Source: Euzebyella saccharophila
GTDB taxonomy: Bacteria > Bacteroidota > Bacteroidia > Flavobacteriales > Flavobacteriaceae
Reading direction: 5' to 3'
Length of the DNA: 64,000 nucleotides
Assembly: GCF_014855495.1 (NCBI RefSeq)
Contig: NZ_JACYFJ010000001.1
Coordinates: 1,178,001-1,242,000 of the forward strand
The notes beneath the pieces were generated by a model. It saw only the letters and a program-made list of their open reading frames with translations. It was not told the DNA's origin and searched no databases. Position 1 is the stretch's first letter, and each line of letters begins with the position of its first letter. Positions 26,848 to 36,294 of this stretch are shown in pieces. The position numbers and the translations under genes are program-made.

Positions 26848-29800
26848 ATGACCAAACATTTTGCGCTCATAACGTTTGTTCTCTTAGTATCTGCTTGTGC
26901 TACCTATAAGCCCAAATATAAAGACGGTAAAGGAGTTGATTCAAATGCTGAAAAGGAGGTGGTTCACACTTTCTACCTCATAGGAGATGCCGGTCTTTCG
27001 CCTATGAACGATATGAACAAGGCACTCAAAATCTTCAAGAAAAGATTGGATAAGGCAGATGAAAATAGCTCCGCAATTTTTTTGGGAGATAACATTTACC
27101 CTGCGGGATTGCCAGACCCGAAGGATTCTACAGCGGCCTACTTGAAGGCCAAAAACGATTTGGATGCCCAACTAAAAACTTTGGAGAACTTTAAAGGAAG
27201 CCCTCTCTTTATTCCCGGTAACCATGACTGGTATACGGAAGGATTGGTGGGCTTGAAGCGGGAACAAAAATATATTCAGAAAGCATTGGGTAGCAAGGAA
27301 GTCTATTTTCCGGAAGATGGTTGCCCCATCAAAACCATTGAGGTTAATAATGATGTGGCTATCATTGCCATAGATACAGAATGGTATTTGACCAATTGGG
27401 ATAAGCGCCCAGATATCAATGATAAGTGTGAAATAAAAAGTAGGGCCAGATTTTGGTTGGAGTTGGAGGATGCCATCAAGGATAATAGGCAAAAAACCAC
27501 AATTATTGCCATGCACCATCCTGTTTATAGTCATGGTGCCCATGGAGGTGAATTTGACCTTAGAAGACATTTTTATCCCAAACCGCATGTAGGACCATTA
27601 CCAGTAATAGGCTCCGTTATCAATTTGCTAAGGAGAACAACGGGAGCATCCATTGAAGATTTAAGCAATAAAAGGTATAGGGAGTTGCGCAAGAGGGTAG
27701 CTACCTTGGCCCAATACTCACAAAAGGTGATATTGGCATCTGGGCATGAGCATACGCTTCAATATATTGTGCAAGATAATACACCTCAAATTGTCAGTGG
27801 TTCGGGAGCTAAAAAGGGTGCTACCCGTTTATTGAACGGTAGTAAATTTTCTACGGGACAGAGGGGGTATGCAGTTCTGGAAGTTTATAAGGACGGATCT
27901 TCACAAGTAGACTTTTATGGCACTCACGGTGAAGAGGGAGAACAGTTTCTTTTTACCTCTCAAGTTTTGCCGCCAGACCGTAAGGTGTTCGAGAATTCCT
28001 ATCCAGATTCGTTTCCTGCCACGGTGAAAGCTTCGGTTTATGATACGCCCGAAAAGGAGAAAAGCGGTTTCTTTAAATTTTTGTGGGGCGATCGCTATAG
28101 AAAATATTACACAACAAAAGTCACCGCACCTACTGTAAATTTGGATACTTTAATGGGTGGGCTTGAGCCTGTACATAGAGGCGGAGGACATCAATCCAAA
28201 TCCTTGAGGCTTCGGCATAAAAGTGGAAAGGAATTTGTAATGAGGGCCTTAAAAAAAGATGCGGAACTCTACTTGCAGGCCATGGCCTTCCAAGATCAAT
28301 ACGTGATGGGGCAATTTGAAGATACCTATACGGAAGATTTTTTATTGGATTTCTACACAGGTTCACATCCCTTTGCCCCATTTACAACGGCGGTACTTTC
28401 CGATGCGGTGGGAATTTACCATACCAATCCTGTTATGTACTACATACCCAAGCAACCGGCTTTAAAGGACTTTAACGAAAACTATGGTGATGAACTGTAT
28501 ATGATAGAGGAACATGCTGGAGATGGGCATGGCGATTTGTATAGTTATGGATATGCCAATGAGCTAAAAAGTACGGACAGCATGTTGGAAGACTTACGTG
28601 ATGATGAGAAGTACGCCGTAGATTCTCAGCTCTATTTGAGAGCCAGGTTATTTGATATGGTCATAGGTGATTGGGACCGCCATGTTGACCAGTGGAGATG
28701 GGCAGAATTTAAGGATAAGGAGCGTGATAAGGTCATTTATAGGCCTGTACCAAGAGATAGGGATATGGTATATTCTAAACATGGGGATGGTTTTTTTATG
28801 AAAATGGCCACCAGAATTGTGCCGGCCTTAAGGTTGATGGAGGGCTTTAATGAAGAAATAAGAAGCGTAAAAGGGTTCAACGCCTCTCCTAAAACCTATG
28901 TTTTGGATGTTGCTGTACTGCCAGAGACTACTTTGGAACAATGGCAAAAACAGGCCCTGTTTTTACAGGAAAACCTAACGGATGAGGTCATTGAAAAGGC
29001 ATTCCTTTCATTTCCTGAAGAAGTGAGAGATGACACTATGGATGAGATAAAGCGTATTCTAAAGTTGAGGTTGTCCAAAATTAAGGAGACGGCTGAGGAG
29101 TATTATAAAATCCTTAATACCTATGCAGTGGTGGTGGGTACGGACAAGGATGATTGGTTTGAGGTGAACGTACTTAATAAACAACAGACCGAAGTAAAAG
29201 GATATAGAAACATAAAGGGGGAGAAAGATAAATTGTTCTTCCATAAAGTTTTTGATGCTCATATCTCCAAGGAAATTTGGGTATATGGTTTGGATGATGA
29301 TGACCGTTTTGAGGTAAATGGAGATAGCGGTAGCGGAATTAAGGTTCGGTTAATTGGCGGACATAATAATGATATTTATGATTTGGAACAGGGTGGGAAC
29401 ATTACCATTTATGATTACAAATCCAAAAAAAACAGTCTTAAAGAAACTCATAATGCCAAAGTGAAACTTACGGATGATTACAATGTGAATACCTATTTGC
29501 CAATGCAGATGCGAAGCTCTATGAACCAATTGGTGCCCACCATTGGGTTTAACCCGGACGATGGCGTAAAAATTGGATTGAGCGATACCTACATCTATAA
29601 AGGTTTTAGGCAAAATCCCTTTACCCAAAGACACAAGGTGGATGCGTCCTTCTATTTTGCCACTAGTGGATTTGAATTAGGTTATTCCGGGGAATTCGCC
29701 GAAATATTCGAGAACTGGAACTTTGATCTAAGTGCTCGTTTTACGAGTCCTAATTTTAGTGTTAACTTTTTTGGATTTGGTAATGAATCTGTTAACGAAG

Positions 29801-30555
29801 ATGATGATTTGGGAATGGACTATAATCGGGTTCGTATTCAAAACCTAGAGGTAAGTCCGTCCTTGGTTTGGCGCGGGCAATTGGGAGGAAAACTTCAAAG
29901 TGGGGTTTCCTATGAATCTATTCAAGTAGAAGAGACCGATAATAGGTTCATTAATACATTTTATTTAGAGAATGGAGAGGAAAATAAAATGTCTTTTATT
30001 GGTGCCGATGCGGAATATTCCTATTCAAATTCGGACAATGCCGCATTCCCAACTATGGGAATGTCCACTTCCTTAAAAGTAGGTTATAAGAATAACGTAA
30101 CAGAAAATAAGGATTTTGGGTATGTAATTCCTACATTCTCCTTTGATCACAGGCTAATACCCAATGGTAGATTGGTTTTGGCAACCAAGTGGAAAGCGCA
30201 CTTTACTATAGGGGACGGTTACGAGTTTTTTCAAGCGGCAAGTATTGGAGGTATAGATGGTCTGCGAGGTTTCCGGAATCAACGCTTTACCGGTAAAAAG
30301 TCCTTCTATCAAAATACAGATTTAAGGTATAGTTTAAGAAGAATGAAAACAGAGTTGTTGCCCGTTACCATGGGAATGTACGGCGGTTTTGACTATGGTA
30401 GGGTATGGCTGCCCAATGTGGACTCTAATGTGTGGCATACCTCTTACGGAGGTGGTTTTTTTATTAATGGTGCCGATATGATTTCCGCTCGTATAGCCCT
30501 ATTCAATAGCGAGGATGGGCTTCGTTTCTCATTTGGGGTAGGCTTCGGTTTTTAA
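26848..30555 (+). CDS. metallophosphoesterase / kinase-like / Omp85 barrel fusion lipoprotein
   Basis: 1235 residues from the ATG at 26848, chosen because MTKHFALITFVLLVSACATY is a lipoprotein signal; a TTG 14 codons upstream is rejected. Residues about 38-320 are calcineurin-like: LIGDAG, FLGDNIY, GNHDWY, MHHPVYSHG, GHEH. Residues about 455-700 resemble an atypical kinase: MRALKKD, then LFDMVIGDWDRHVDQWRW and VPRDRDMVY. From about 890 the strand-rich region is an Omp85 barrel, with the GLRGF motif in GIDGLRGFRNQRF and a terminal Phe. Metallophosphatase-Omp85 fusions are known in this phylum; the kinase-like reading is mine. Role unknown; it should sit in the outer membrane. Confidence 0.85.
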   Translation: MTKHFALITFVLLVSACATYKPKYKDGKGVDSNAEKEVVHTFYLIGDAGLSPMNDMNKALKIFKKRLDKADENSSAIFLGDNIYPAGLPDPKDSTAAYLKAKNDLDAQLKTLENFKGSPLFIPGNHDWYTEGLVGLKREQKYIQKALGSKEVYFPEDGCPIKTIEVNNDVAIIAIDTEWYLTNWDKRPDINDKCEIKSRARFWLELEDAIKDNRQKTTIIAMHHPVYSHGAHGGEFDLRRHFYPKPHVGPLPVIGSVINLLRRTTGASIEDLSNKRYRELRKRVATLAQYSQKVILASGHEHTLQYIVQDNTPQIVSGSGAKKGATRLLNGSKFSTGQRGYAVLEVYKDGSSQVDFYGTHGEEGEQFLFTSQVLPPDRKVFENSYPDSFPATVKASVYDTPEKEKSGFFKFLWGDRYRKYYTTKVTAPTVNLDTLMGGLEPVHRGGGHQSKSLRLRHKSGKEFVMRALKKDAELYLQAMAFQDQYVMGQFEDTYTEDFLLDFYTGSHPFAPFTTAVLSDAVGIYHTNPVMYYIPKQPALKDFNENYGDELYMIEEHAGDGHGDLYSYGYANELKSTDSMLEDLRDDEKYAVDSQLYLRARLFDMVIGDWDRHVDQWRWAEFKDKERDKVIYRPVPRDRDMVYSKHGDGFFMKMATRIVPALRLMEGFNEEIRSVKGFNASPKTYVLDVAVLPETTLEQWQKQALFLQENLTDEVIEKAFLSFPEEVRDDTMDEIKRILKLRLSKIKETAEEYYKILNTYAVVVGTDKDDWFEVNVLNKQQTEVKGYRNIKGEKDKLFFHKVFDAHISKEIWVYGLDDDDRFEVNGDSGSGIKVRLIGGHNNDIYDLEQGGNITIYDYKSKKNSLKETHNAKVKLTDDYNVNTYLPMQMRSSMNQLVPTIGFNPDDGVKIGLSDTYIYKGFRQNPFTQRHKVDASFYFATSGFELGYSGEFAEIFENWNFDLSARFTSPNFSVNFFGFGNESVNEDDDLGMDYNRVRIQNLEVSPSLVWRGQLGGKLQSGVSYESIQVEETDNRFINTFYLENGEENKMSFIGADAEYSYSNSDNAAFPTMGMSTSLKVGYKNNVTENKDFGYVIPTFSFDHRLIPNGRLVLATKWKAHFTIGDGYEFFQAASIGGIDGLRGFRNQRFTGKKSFYQNTDLRYSLRRMKTELLPVTMGMYGGFDYGRVWLPNVDSNVWHTSYGGGFFINGADMISARIALFNSEDGLRFSFGVGFGF

Positions 30556-30565
30556 AATAGGTAAA

Positions 30566-31420
30566 TTAGTCTATCGAAAAGGAGTAGAGGTTGCCTCCTC
30601 CTTTTTTATTTTCCTCGTCTGAGAGCAAAAGTTCCCTGTCGTTTAAAAAAGTAACAGATTCTAGTTGGGTTCGCAGTCCCAACTCATATTCCTTTATTTT
30701 CCCACTGAGAAAATCATCCCCGGAGAAATCTGTAAACTTCCAAAGTTTACCGTAGCCCAGAAGAACAACGGTAGTTCCATCATTGGAAATATCCGCAGCC
30801 GTAATACGGCAAAAATCCCAATTGTCACAAATATTTAAAGAACTTATGAGTTTTGCATCATAGTTTCCTTCTGTGTCCGGTACTTTGTACAAGGCGGTGC
30901 GACCGGTAAACGGGTTGGCCCTATCTTTTGTAAAGATGTACAAGAATCCCTTGTAATGGAACATGGCTTCCGCATCATAAATTAAATCCTTCTTTTTGGG
31001 AGGAAAGTCTTTTTGTTCAGGAAACCGGAATTCAATTTTTTGGGCGTCAATCTTTTTTCCCGGTTCAATTTCGGGGTTAGGTAGTTTATAGATGACTAAA
31101 TCATCCCTGTCATTATAGTTGTTCCCGAAATTTCCAATATAGAGATTGCCCTTTTTGTCTTCGGTAAGCTCTTCCCAATCTCTGTTCTTGGCATTTTTAA
31201 CTTCTAGTTTTTTTACCAGTTTCCCTTCAAAATTAACTTGGTAAATATCATCCGAGTTTCCACTGTCTGCCACAAACCATGCCGTATCACCCGAAAAATA
31301 GGCTATTCCGGAGTTTTCTTTTAGGTCCTTAGGTAATTTGGCTAGGAATTTTAACTGCCCATGATTGGCACAGCTGTGAAGCAAAAAACTAATTAAAATA
31401 TAAAAGGTGATTTTATTCAA
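30566..31420 (-). CDS. propeller-like lipoprotein, function unknown
   Basis: 284 residues with a lipoprotein signal (ILISFLLHSCAN, Cys17). I do not recognise a characterised family. Repeated short beta segments such as SGIAYFSGDTAWFVADSGN, GNLYIGNFGNNYNDRDDLVI and ISNDGTTVVLLGYGKLWKF suggest a beta-propeller of NHL or SdiA-regulated type. It lies 10 bp from the convergent Omp85 fusion gene and its last codons double as that gene's terminator. Upstream, 80 bp separate it from the haloperoxidase-like gene on the same strand, with a hairpin between. Confidence 0.7.
   Translation of the reverse strand: MNKITFYILISFLLHSCANHGQLKFLAKLPKDLKENSGIAYFSGDTAWFVADSGNSDDIYQVNFEGKLVKKLEVKNAKNRDWEELTEDKKGNLYIGNFGNNYNDRDDLVIYKLPNPEIEPGKKIDAQKIEFRFPEQKDFPPKKKDLIYDAEAMFHYKGFLYIFTKDRANPFTGRTALYKVPDTEGNYDAKLISSLNICDNWDFCRITAADISNDGTTVVLLGYGKLWKFTDFSGDDFLSGKIKEYELGLRTQLESVTFLNDRELLLSDEENKKGGGNLYSFSID
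30577..30607 (+). terminator. terminator of the Omp85 fusion gene, inside the opposing gene
   Basis: AAAAGGAG, bulge TA, GAGG, loop TTG, CCTC, CTCC then six T. A stepped 8+4 bp stem with T-tract on the plus strand, 22 bp past the stop at 30555. It lies within the 3' coding end of the minus-strand lipoprotein, encoding its KKGGGNLYSF tail. Confidence 0.75.
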
Positions 31421-31449
31421 AGTCGAGGGTGTTTTTCAAATTAGAAACG

Positions 31450-31474
31450 CTTCCCGATGATTAAAATCGGGAAG
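31450..31474 (-). terminator. hairpin after the haloperoxidase-like gene
   Basis: CTTCCCGAT, seven-base loop, ATCGGGAAG: a perfect 9-bp stem 27 bp past the minus-strand stop at 31501. The following T-tract is weak (CGTTTCTAATTTG), so termination may be partial. Confidence 0.5.
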
Positions 31475-31500
31475 TTTGTAAGTTTGAGGGTAATCTATTT

Positions 31501-32862
31501 CTATTGCAGATTATCGGCTACCCTTTGGTCCGTTTTCATATGAAGCTTCTCCACCAAGAAATTTCCTAGGTTGCGACCTTGTATTAACCCTACTTCTACC
31601 GCCGCACGGTAGTGGATGCCCCCGTACATTCTGCTAATGGCCGCTTCTTCTGCGGCTTCATGAAAGGAATTGAAGCTTCTGACGGGCAAGCCATAAGGTA
31701 CTTCGGTATCATCCTCAAAACTAAACCCATCTCCAAAAATACTGGTAAGTGCTGTGGAAGCGGCACCGGATACAACTGAATGTCCACTTGTGTATTCTGG
31801 AAAAGGAGGGGTCTGTAATACAGGCTTCCATTCATCATCTATATGCTGATTGATCAATGTTTCTGGTCTTATCAGGTTACTACGGTACTTTTCGTCCCAA
31901 CAACTAATAAAACCATCTGCTATGGCCATGGAAGTTTTGGTATAGGCGAAAAGCGTCTTGTCAAAATCACTATTGGTTTTTCTAGCGGCAATTTTGGTAA
32001 TACCGATCCAATGCGCTCCAGGAGTGATTTTTTTGGTTGCAAACATGAGGTGGCCACGGGTAACACTTACATAAGGGTTACAATCCCAAAATTTGGCTAT
32101 TGCTATTTCATCGGATTCATCACCTTCTTCCTCAATTTTTTTACCAACATCGTAGACCTCTTTAAGCTCCATATAAAAATCGGAATTTGTTTCCATGGAA
32201 AAAGAAGGAGGGGGCAAGGGCTTAAACTGGGCGGCAGAATCAATTACAAAAGGCCTAATTTTACTCCAATGGGGCTCAATTCCGTCCATATAGGCGGGTG
32301 GTGTTGGTTGCCATCTAGAGGGATTGTCCGCATCCACTGTAAATTTGGGCATGGTACGGGTCTGTGGATAATTGTCTTTGTTCATCCATTCCCCTATATG
32401 GTCAGCTACTAAAAGACCGTAGTCCTTAGAGCTTTTAAAAACAGTGGGGTTTTTACCCTCCCATACACCGTATAAACTATCACGAAGGGCTTCCATTCGG
32501 TCTTCTGAAAAAATGAGTCGCTTACTTAATTCCATATGCGCCACCAAAGCGGAAAGATCGTAATTTATGGCCGATATGGTATCTGGCTTCGGTATTGGGG
32601 TCAAATCCGTAATCTGACCTACTAGGGAATGATAGTTTTCGTTGCCCAAAGCGACAATTTCATAAGCGGCAATATTGGGATAGGCAAAAATTCTACTGGC
32701 CACCGGTGGCGAAAAAATATCATGAATCATAATTTCCGTTACCTTATCTACAGAGGCATGTAAATCTTCGGCGCTTATCTCAATAGGCTCAACAGGTTTT
32801 GTTTCCTCTTGGCACGAGATAAAGGTTATTGTCATTGTAAGTAGTAACAATAGTTTTTTCAT
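31501..32862 (-). CDS. vanadium-dependent haloperoxidase/PAP2-type lipoprotein
   Basis: 453 residues with lipoprotein signal (MTITFISCQEE, Cys17). The three motifs of the PAP2/vanadium haloperoxidase superfamily are in order in the C-terminal half: KYRSNLIRPET (K-x6-RP), FPEYTSGHSVVSGAA (the SGH motif) and ISRMYGGIHYRAAVEVG (SR-x5-H). The Asp that ends the third motif in classic PAP2 enzymes is Ala here, as far as I recall usual for the haloperoxidase-like branch of Bacteroidota. It could halogenate or act as an acid phosphatase; the sequence alone does not decide. A promoter of the Bacteroidota type lies upstream. No adjacent partner gene explains its role. Confidence 0.85.
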   Translation of the reverse strand: MKKLLLLLTMTITFISCQEETKPVEPIEISAEDLHASVDKVTEIMIHDIFSPPVASRIFAYPNIAAYEIVALGNENYHSLVGQITDLTPIPKPDTISAINYDLSALVAHMELSKRLIFSEDRMEALRDSLYGVWEGKNPTVFKSSKDYGLLVADHIGEWMNKDNYPQTRTMPKFTVDADNPSRWQPTPPAYMDGIEPHWSKIRPFVIDSAAQFKPLPPPSFSMETNSDFYMELKEVYDVGKKIEEEGDESDEIAIAKFWDCNPYVSVTRGHLMFATKKITPGAHWIGITKIAARKTNSDFDKTLFAYTKTSMAIADGFISCWDEKYRSNLIRPETLINQHIDDEWKPVLQTPPFPEYTSGHSVVSGAASTALTSIFGDGFSFEDDTEVPYGLPVRSFNSFHEAAEEAAISRMYGGIHYRAAVEVGLIQGRNLGNFLVEKLHMKTDQRVADNLQ

Positions 32863-32954
32863 TTACCGTGTAAATTTTGTAGTTATTGCTCCTTTAAAAT
32901 GAGCAGTTTAGACCTTTTTATAGTTTAAACTAATTGGTTGAACACTTGGATAGG

Positions 32955-32984
32955 CAAAAGTACATTATTTTACTTTTTCAACAA
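32955..32984 (-). promoter_or_regulatory. promoter of the haloperoxidase-like gene
   Basis: Minus strand: TTG (32982-32984), 19 bases, TACTTTTG (32955-32962), matching the Bacteroidota consensus; leader about 85 bases. The rest of the 303-bp gap 32863-33165 shows no gene. Confidence 0.65.
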
Positions 32985-33165
32985 GTTTAAGGTGCCTCTC
33001 AATAAACATCCTAAATTATTTGTCATTCAAAATGGCTAGATATGAAGGCAGCAAATATTTCTACGGGGGCCTGATTTAGAATTACCCTATATTATGCGGC
33101 CATAATTGAATAGTTATCAAATAATCCGATATATTTACCCCTCTTAATCAACTCTTACTACTTTA

Positions 33166-34818
33166 ATGATTGGAATTCTCTCTTTTTTAGGTTTTACAAT
33201 TTTGGTTGCCGTTATAGCATATGTGGCAACCCGTTCTACGGACGAAAAATCATCTGACGGTTATTTTTTAGGCGGAAGAAGTTTAACGGCGGGTGTGATC
33301 GCGGGATCGTTACTTTTGACCAATCTCTCTACAGAGCAAATAGTAGGTCTGAATGGTAGTGCCTACAAGGATGGCCTATCGGTCATGGCTTGGGAAACCT
33401 TGGCGGCAATGGCCATGGTGGTTACGGCCATTTATTTATTGCCGAGATATCTAAAAGGAGGATTGACCACCGTGCCCCAGTTTTTGGCATCGAGGTTTGA
33501 TACTTCTACTAAAACCATTACTTCCGTACTGTTTTTAACAGGTTATGTGGTAGTGCTTTTACCTGTAATTCTATATTCTGGGTCGGTGGCAATAAGCGGT
33601 ATGTTCAATGTGCCAGGCCTTTTGAATGTTTCAGATGGTACTGCATTGGTCATTTGTATTTGGGGTATTGGTATTATCGGTTCCATATATGCTGTTTTTG
33701 GTGGACTAAAGGCGGTGGCGGTATCGGACAGTATCAATGCCGTAGGATTGATTATCGGGGGGATTTTAATCCCAGTATTCGGTTTGATGGCTATTGGCGA
33801 TGGAAGTGTATTTAATGGGTTGGATATTTTAATGGAGGCCAATCCTGAGCGATTTGATTCTACCGGGGAACCCGGTCAGGAGGTACCTTTTTCTACCATT
33901 TTTACGGGAATGATGCTGGTGCAGTTGTTCTATTGGGGTACCAATCAGCAGATTATTCAAAGGGCATTGGGTGCCAAGAATTTGGCAGAGGGCCAAAAAG
34001 GACTTTTGCTTGCTGCATTTTTAAAAATATTAGGGCCCTTAATTTTAGTGTTGCCAGGGATGATTGCCTATCATTATTTTAATGGAGGGTTGGAATCCAG
34101 TGATTTGGCATATCCAGAACTGGTTAGGGCAGTTTTGCCAAAACCTATGGTTGGATTCTTTGCCGCCGTTTTGTTCGGAGCAATTTTGAGTTCTTTTAAT
34201 AGTGTGCTCAATAGTTCTGTAACCTTATTTGGTATTGATATTTATAAACAACACATTAATCCCAGTGCACCTGAACAAACCATTGTAAAATACGGGAAAA
34301 TTTTTGGAGTCTGTTTGGCATTGGCAGCAATGTTCATAGCCCCTTTAATTGCAGATGCCGGAAGTTTGTTCAATTACCTTCAAAAAATCAATGGCATATA
34401 CAGCATTCCCATATTTACGATTATTGCAATAGGGTATTTAACTAAAAGAGTGCCTGCTATTGCCGCTAAAATAGGAATTGTTTCCGGTTCTGTTCTGTAT
34501 ATAATCAGTGAGTTTTTGGTTAGTCCGAATCTAAGGGAGAAGGCGGTAGAGACTGCCAAGGCTTCCGGTGTTACCGATCCGGATGCCCTTAGGCTCATTG
34601 AGGCAGATGCCTACCCTCACTATTTGCATGTTATGGCCATTCTATTTGTTGCCAATATGATTATAATGTTGATTATCGGGAGGTTTTTCCCAAGGGAGAA
34701 ACCATTTGAACTTGAATATACCAAGCAGGTATCCATTGAGCCCTTTAAATATGTAAAACAAGTAGGCTTACTTATTAGTTTGATTGTTATTGGTATCTAC
34801 ATTTATTTTGCGAAATAG
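33166..34818 (+). CDS. sodium/solute symporter (SSS family), probable xylose or related sugar transporter
   Basis: 550-residue SSS-family membrane protein. SSDGYFLGGRSLTAGVIAGSLLLTNLSTEQIVGLNG gives, in pieces, the family's GYFLGGR loop and the STEQIVGLNG segment around residues 28-65; SSFNSVLNSSVTLFGIDIY near 340-360 is the TM8-9 region with sodium-site residues. It differs clearly from the arabinose-operon symporter. It is convergent with xylA, sharing a terminator at 34845-34868, so import of xylose or a related sugar is plausible; substrate is inferred from position only. Confidence 0.88.
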   Translation: MIGILSFLGFTILVAVIAYVATRSTDEKSSDGYFLGGRSLTAGVIAGSLLLTNLSTEQIVGLNGSAYKDGLSVMAWETLAAMAMVVTAIYLLPRYLKGGLTTVPQFLASRFDTSTKTITSVLFLTGYVVVLLPVILYSGSVAISGMFNVPGLLNVSDGTALVICIWGIGIIGSIYAVFGGLKAVAVSDSINAVGLIIGGILIPVFGLMAIGDGSVFNGLDILMEANPERFDSTGEPGQEVPFSTIFTGMMLVQLFYWGTNQQIIQRALGAKNLAEGQKGLLLAAFLKILGPLILVLPGMIAYHYFNGGLESSDLAYPELVRAVLPKPMVGFFAAVLFGAILSSFNSVLNSSVTLFGIDIYKQHINPSAPEQTIVKYGKIFGVCLALAAMFIAPLIADAGSLFNYLQKINGIYSIPIFTIIAIGYLTKRVPAIAAKIGIVSGSVLYIISEFLVSPNLREKAVETAKASGVTDPDALRLIEADAYPHYLHVMAILFVANMIIMLIIGRFFPREKPFELEYTKQVSIEPFKYVKQVGLLISLIVIGIYIYFAK

Positions 34819-34844
34819 AGGAAAAAGGAAATTATCGATATAAG

Positions 34845-34868
34845 AAAGCCCCGCAATTGCGGGGCTTT
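34845..34868. terminator. bidirectional terminator between symporter and xylA
   Basis: AAAGCCCCGC, loop AATT, GCGGGGCTTT: a perfect 10-bp stem midway between two convergent stops, with T-tract on the plus strand and A-tract complement for the minus strand. Confidence 0.9.
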
Positions 34869-34889
34869 TCTATATAGTTAAAGTGAAAA

Positions 34890-36215
34890 CTAGATGTTCT
34901 GGCTTATAATGTTCTCGAACAACTCTTGTTTACCACTCTGTAATTCCAATTCGCCATTTTCAAGGGCAATATCGTATAAGTCCTTGAAGGAAAGTTTACC
35001 TTCTTCAAAGTCTTTGCCTTTACCGGAATCAAAGGAGCTGTATCTTTTGGTTCTCATTTCATCGTAGGGAGAGGATGTGATAATTTTATCGGCCGTAACT
35101 AAAGCTCTTGCAAAAATATCCATTCCCCCAATATGGGCATGGAACACGTCTTCCAAATCCGTTGAGTTCCTTCTGATTTTAGCATCAAAATTGATACCGC
35201 CGCCCTGTAGACCACCAGCTTTTAAGAAAGTGATCATAGCTTCGGTAACTTCGGTAATGTTATTTGGGAATTGGTCTGTATCCCATCCGTTTTGATAATC
35301 GCCCCGGTTGGCATCCAAACTACCTAACATACCGTGAGCTGCGGCTACTTCCATTTCATGCTGCATGGTGTGATTGGCCAAGGTAGCGTGATTGAATTCC
35401 AGATTTAGTTTAAAATCATCTTGTAGGCCGTGTTCATTCAGAAAACCAACTACGGTAGCTGAATCAAAATCATACTGATGTTTCATAGGCTCCATAGGCT
35501 TGGGTTCGATAAAGAAATTACCTTTGAACCCTTGACTTCTTGCATAATCACGTGCCATACCCAAAAATCTGCCCATATGGTCCAATTCTCTTTTGATATC
35601 GGTATTCAATAAGGACATGTAGCCTTCACGACCACCCCAGAATACATAATTTTCACCACCAAGTTCTATCGTAGCGTCCAACGCCAACTTTATTTGTCCC
35701 CCGGCTCTTGCCAAAACGTTGAAATCAGGATTGGTAGAGGCTCCGTTCATGTATCTTGGATTGGAAAAACAGTTGGCCGTACCCCAAAGCAATTTTACAC
35801 CCGAGTCTTTTTGCTTTTCTTTAAGGTAGTCTACAATGGTAGCTAATCTTTTTTCTGATTCGGCGAAGGTGTCGGCCTCTTGAATTAAATCGAAATCATG
35901 AAAACAGAAGTAATCCACTCCCATTTTGGTGATAAATTCAAAAGCGGCATCCGCTTTAGCTTTTGCAGCTTCTACAGGGTCGCTAGGTGTGTCCCAAGGA
36001 AAATTTTGGGTTCCAGGTCCAAATGGGTCAGAGCCCTGCCCACAGAAAGTGTGCCAATAGGCTATGGCGAATTTAAAATGCTCGCTCATAGTTTTACCGG
36101 CAACCACTTGGTCTGGGTTATACCATTTATAGGCAAGCGGATTGTCCGATTCCTTGCCTTCAAATTTAATTTCTCCTATTCCTTTAAAGTATTCCTTATC
36201 TCCTAATAATGCCAT
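34890..36215 (-). CDS. xylA: xylose isomerase
   Basis: 441-residue class II xylose isomerase converting D-xylose to D-xylulose. The catalytic His106 and Asp109 are in FCFHDFDLI; metal ligands follow in [55 protein letters not shown] and [10 protein letters not shown]. Length and N-terminal extension are usual for the Bacteroidota form. It is the last gene of the minus-strand block, 79 bp behind xylB. Identification is secure. Confidence 0.98.
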   Translation of the reverse strand: MALLGDKEYFKGIGEIKFEGKESDNPLAYKWYNPDQVVAGKTMSEHFKFAIAYWHTFCGQGSDPFGPGTQNFPWDTPSDPVEAAKAKADAAFEFITKMGVDYFCFHDFDLIQEADTFAESEKRLATIVDYLKEKQKDSGVKLLWGTANCFSNPRYMNGASTNPDFNVLARAGGQIKLALDATIELGGENYVFWGGREGYMSLLNTDIKRELDHMGRFLGMARDYARSQGFKGNFFIEPKPMEPMKHQYDFDSATVVGFLNEHGLQDDFKLNLEFNHATLANHTMQHEMEVAAAHGMLGSLDANRGDYQNGWDTDQFPNNITEVTEAMITFLKAGGLQGGGINFDAKIRRNSTDLEDVFHAHIGGMDIFARALVTADKIITSSPYDEMRTKRYSSFDSGKGKDFEEGKLSFKDLYDIALENGELELQSGKQELFENIISQNI

Positions 36216-36294
36216 TTTTTAATGTTTAAAAGTTGAAGTTGTTCTTCTTAGAGTTTATAATTGATTTTAGTTTTAAATTTTTGGGGCTGGAAGC

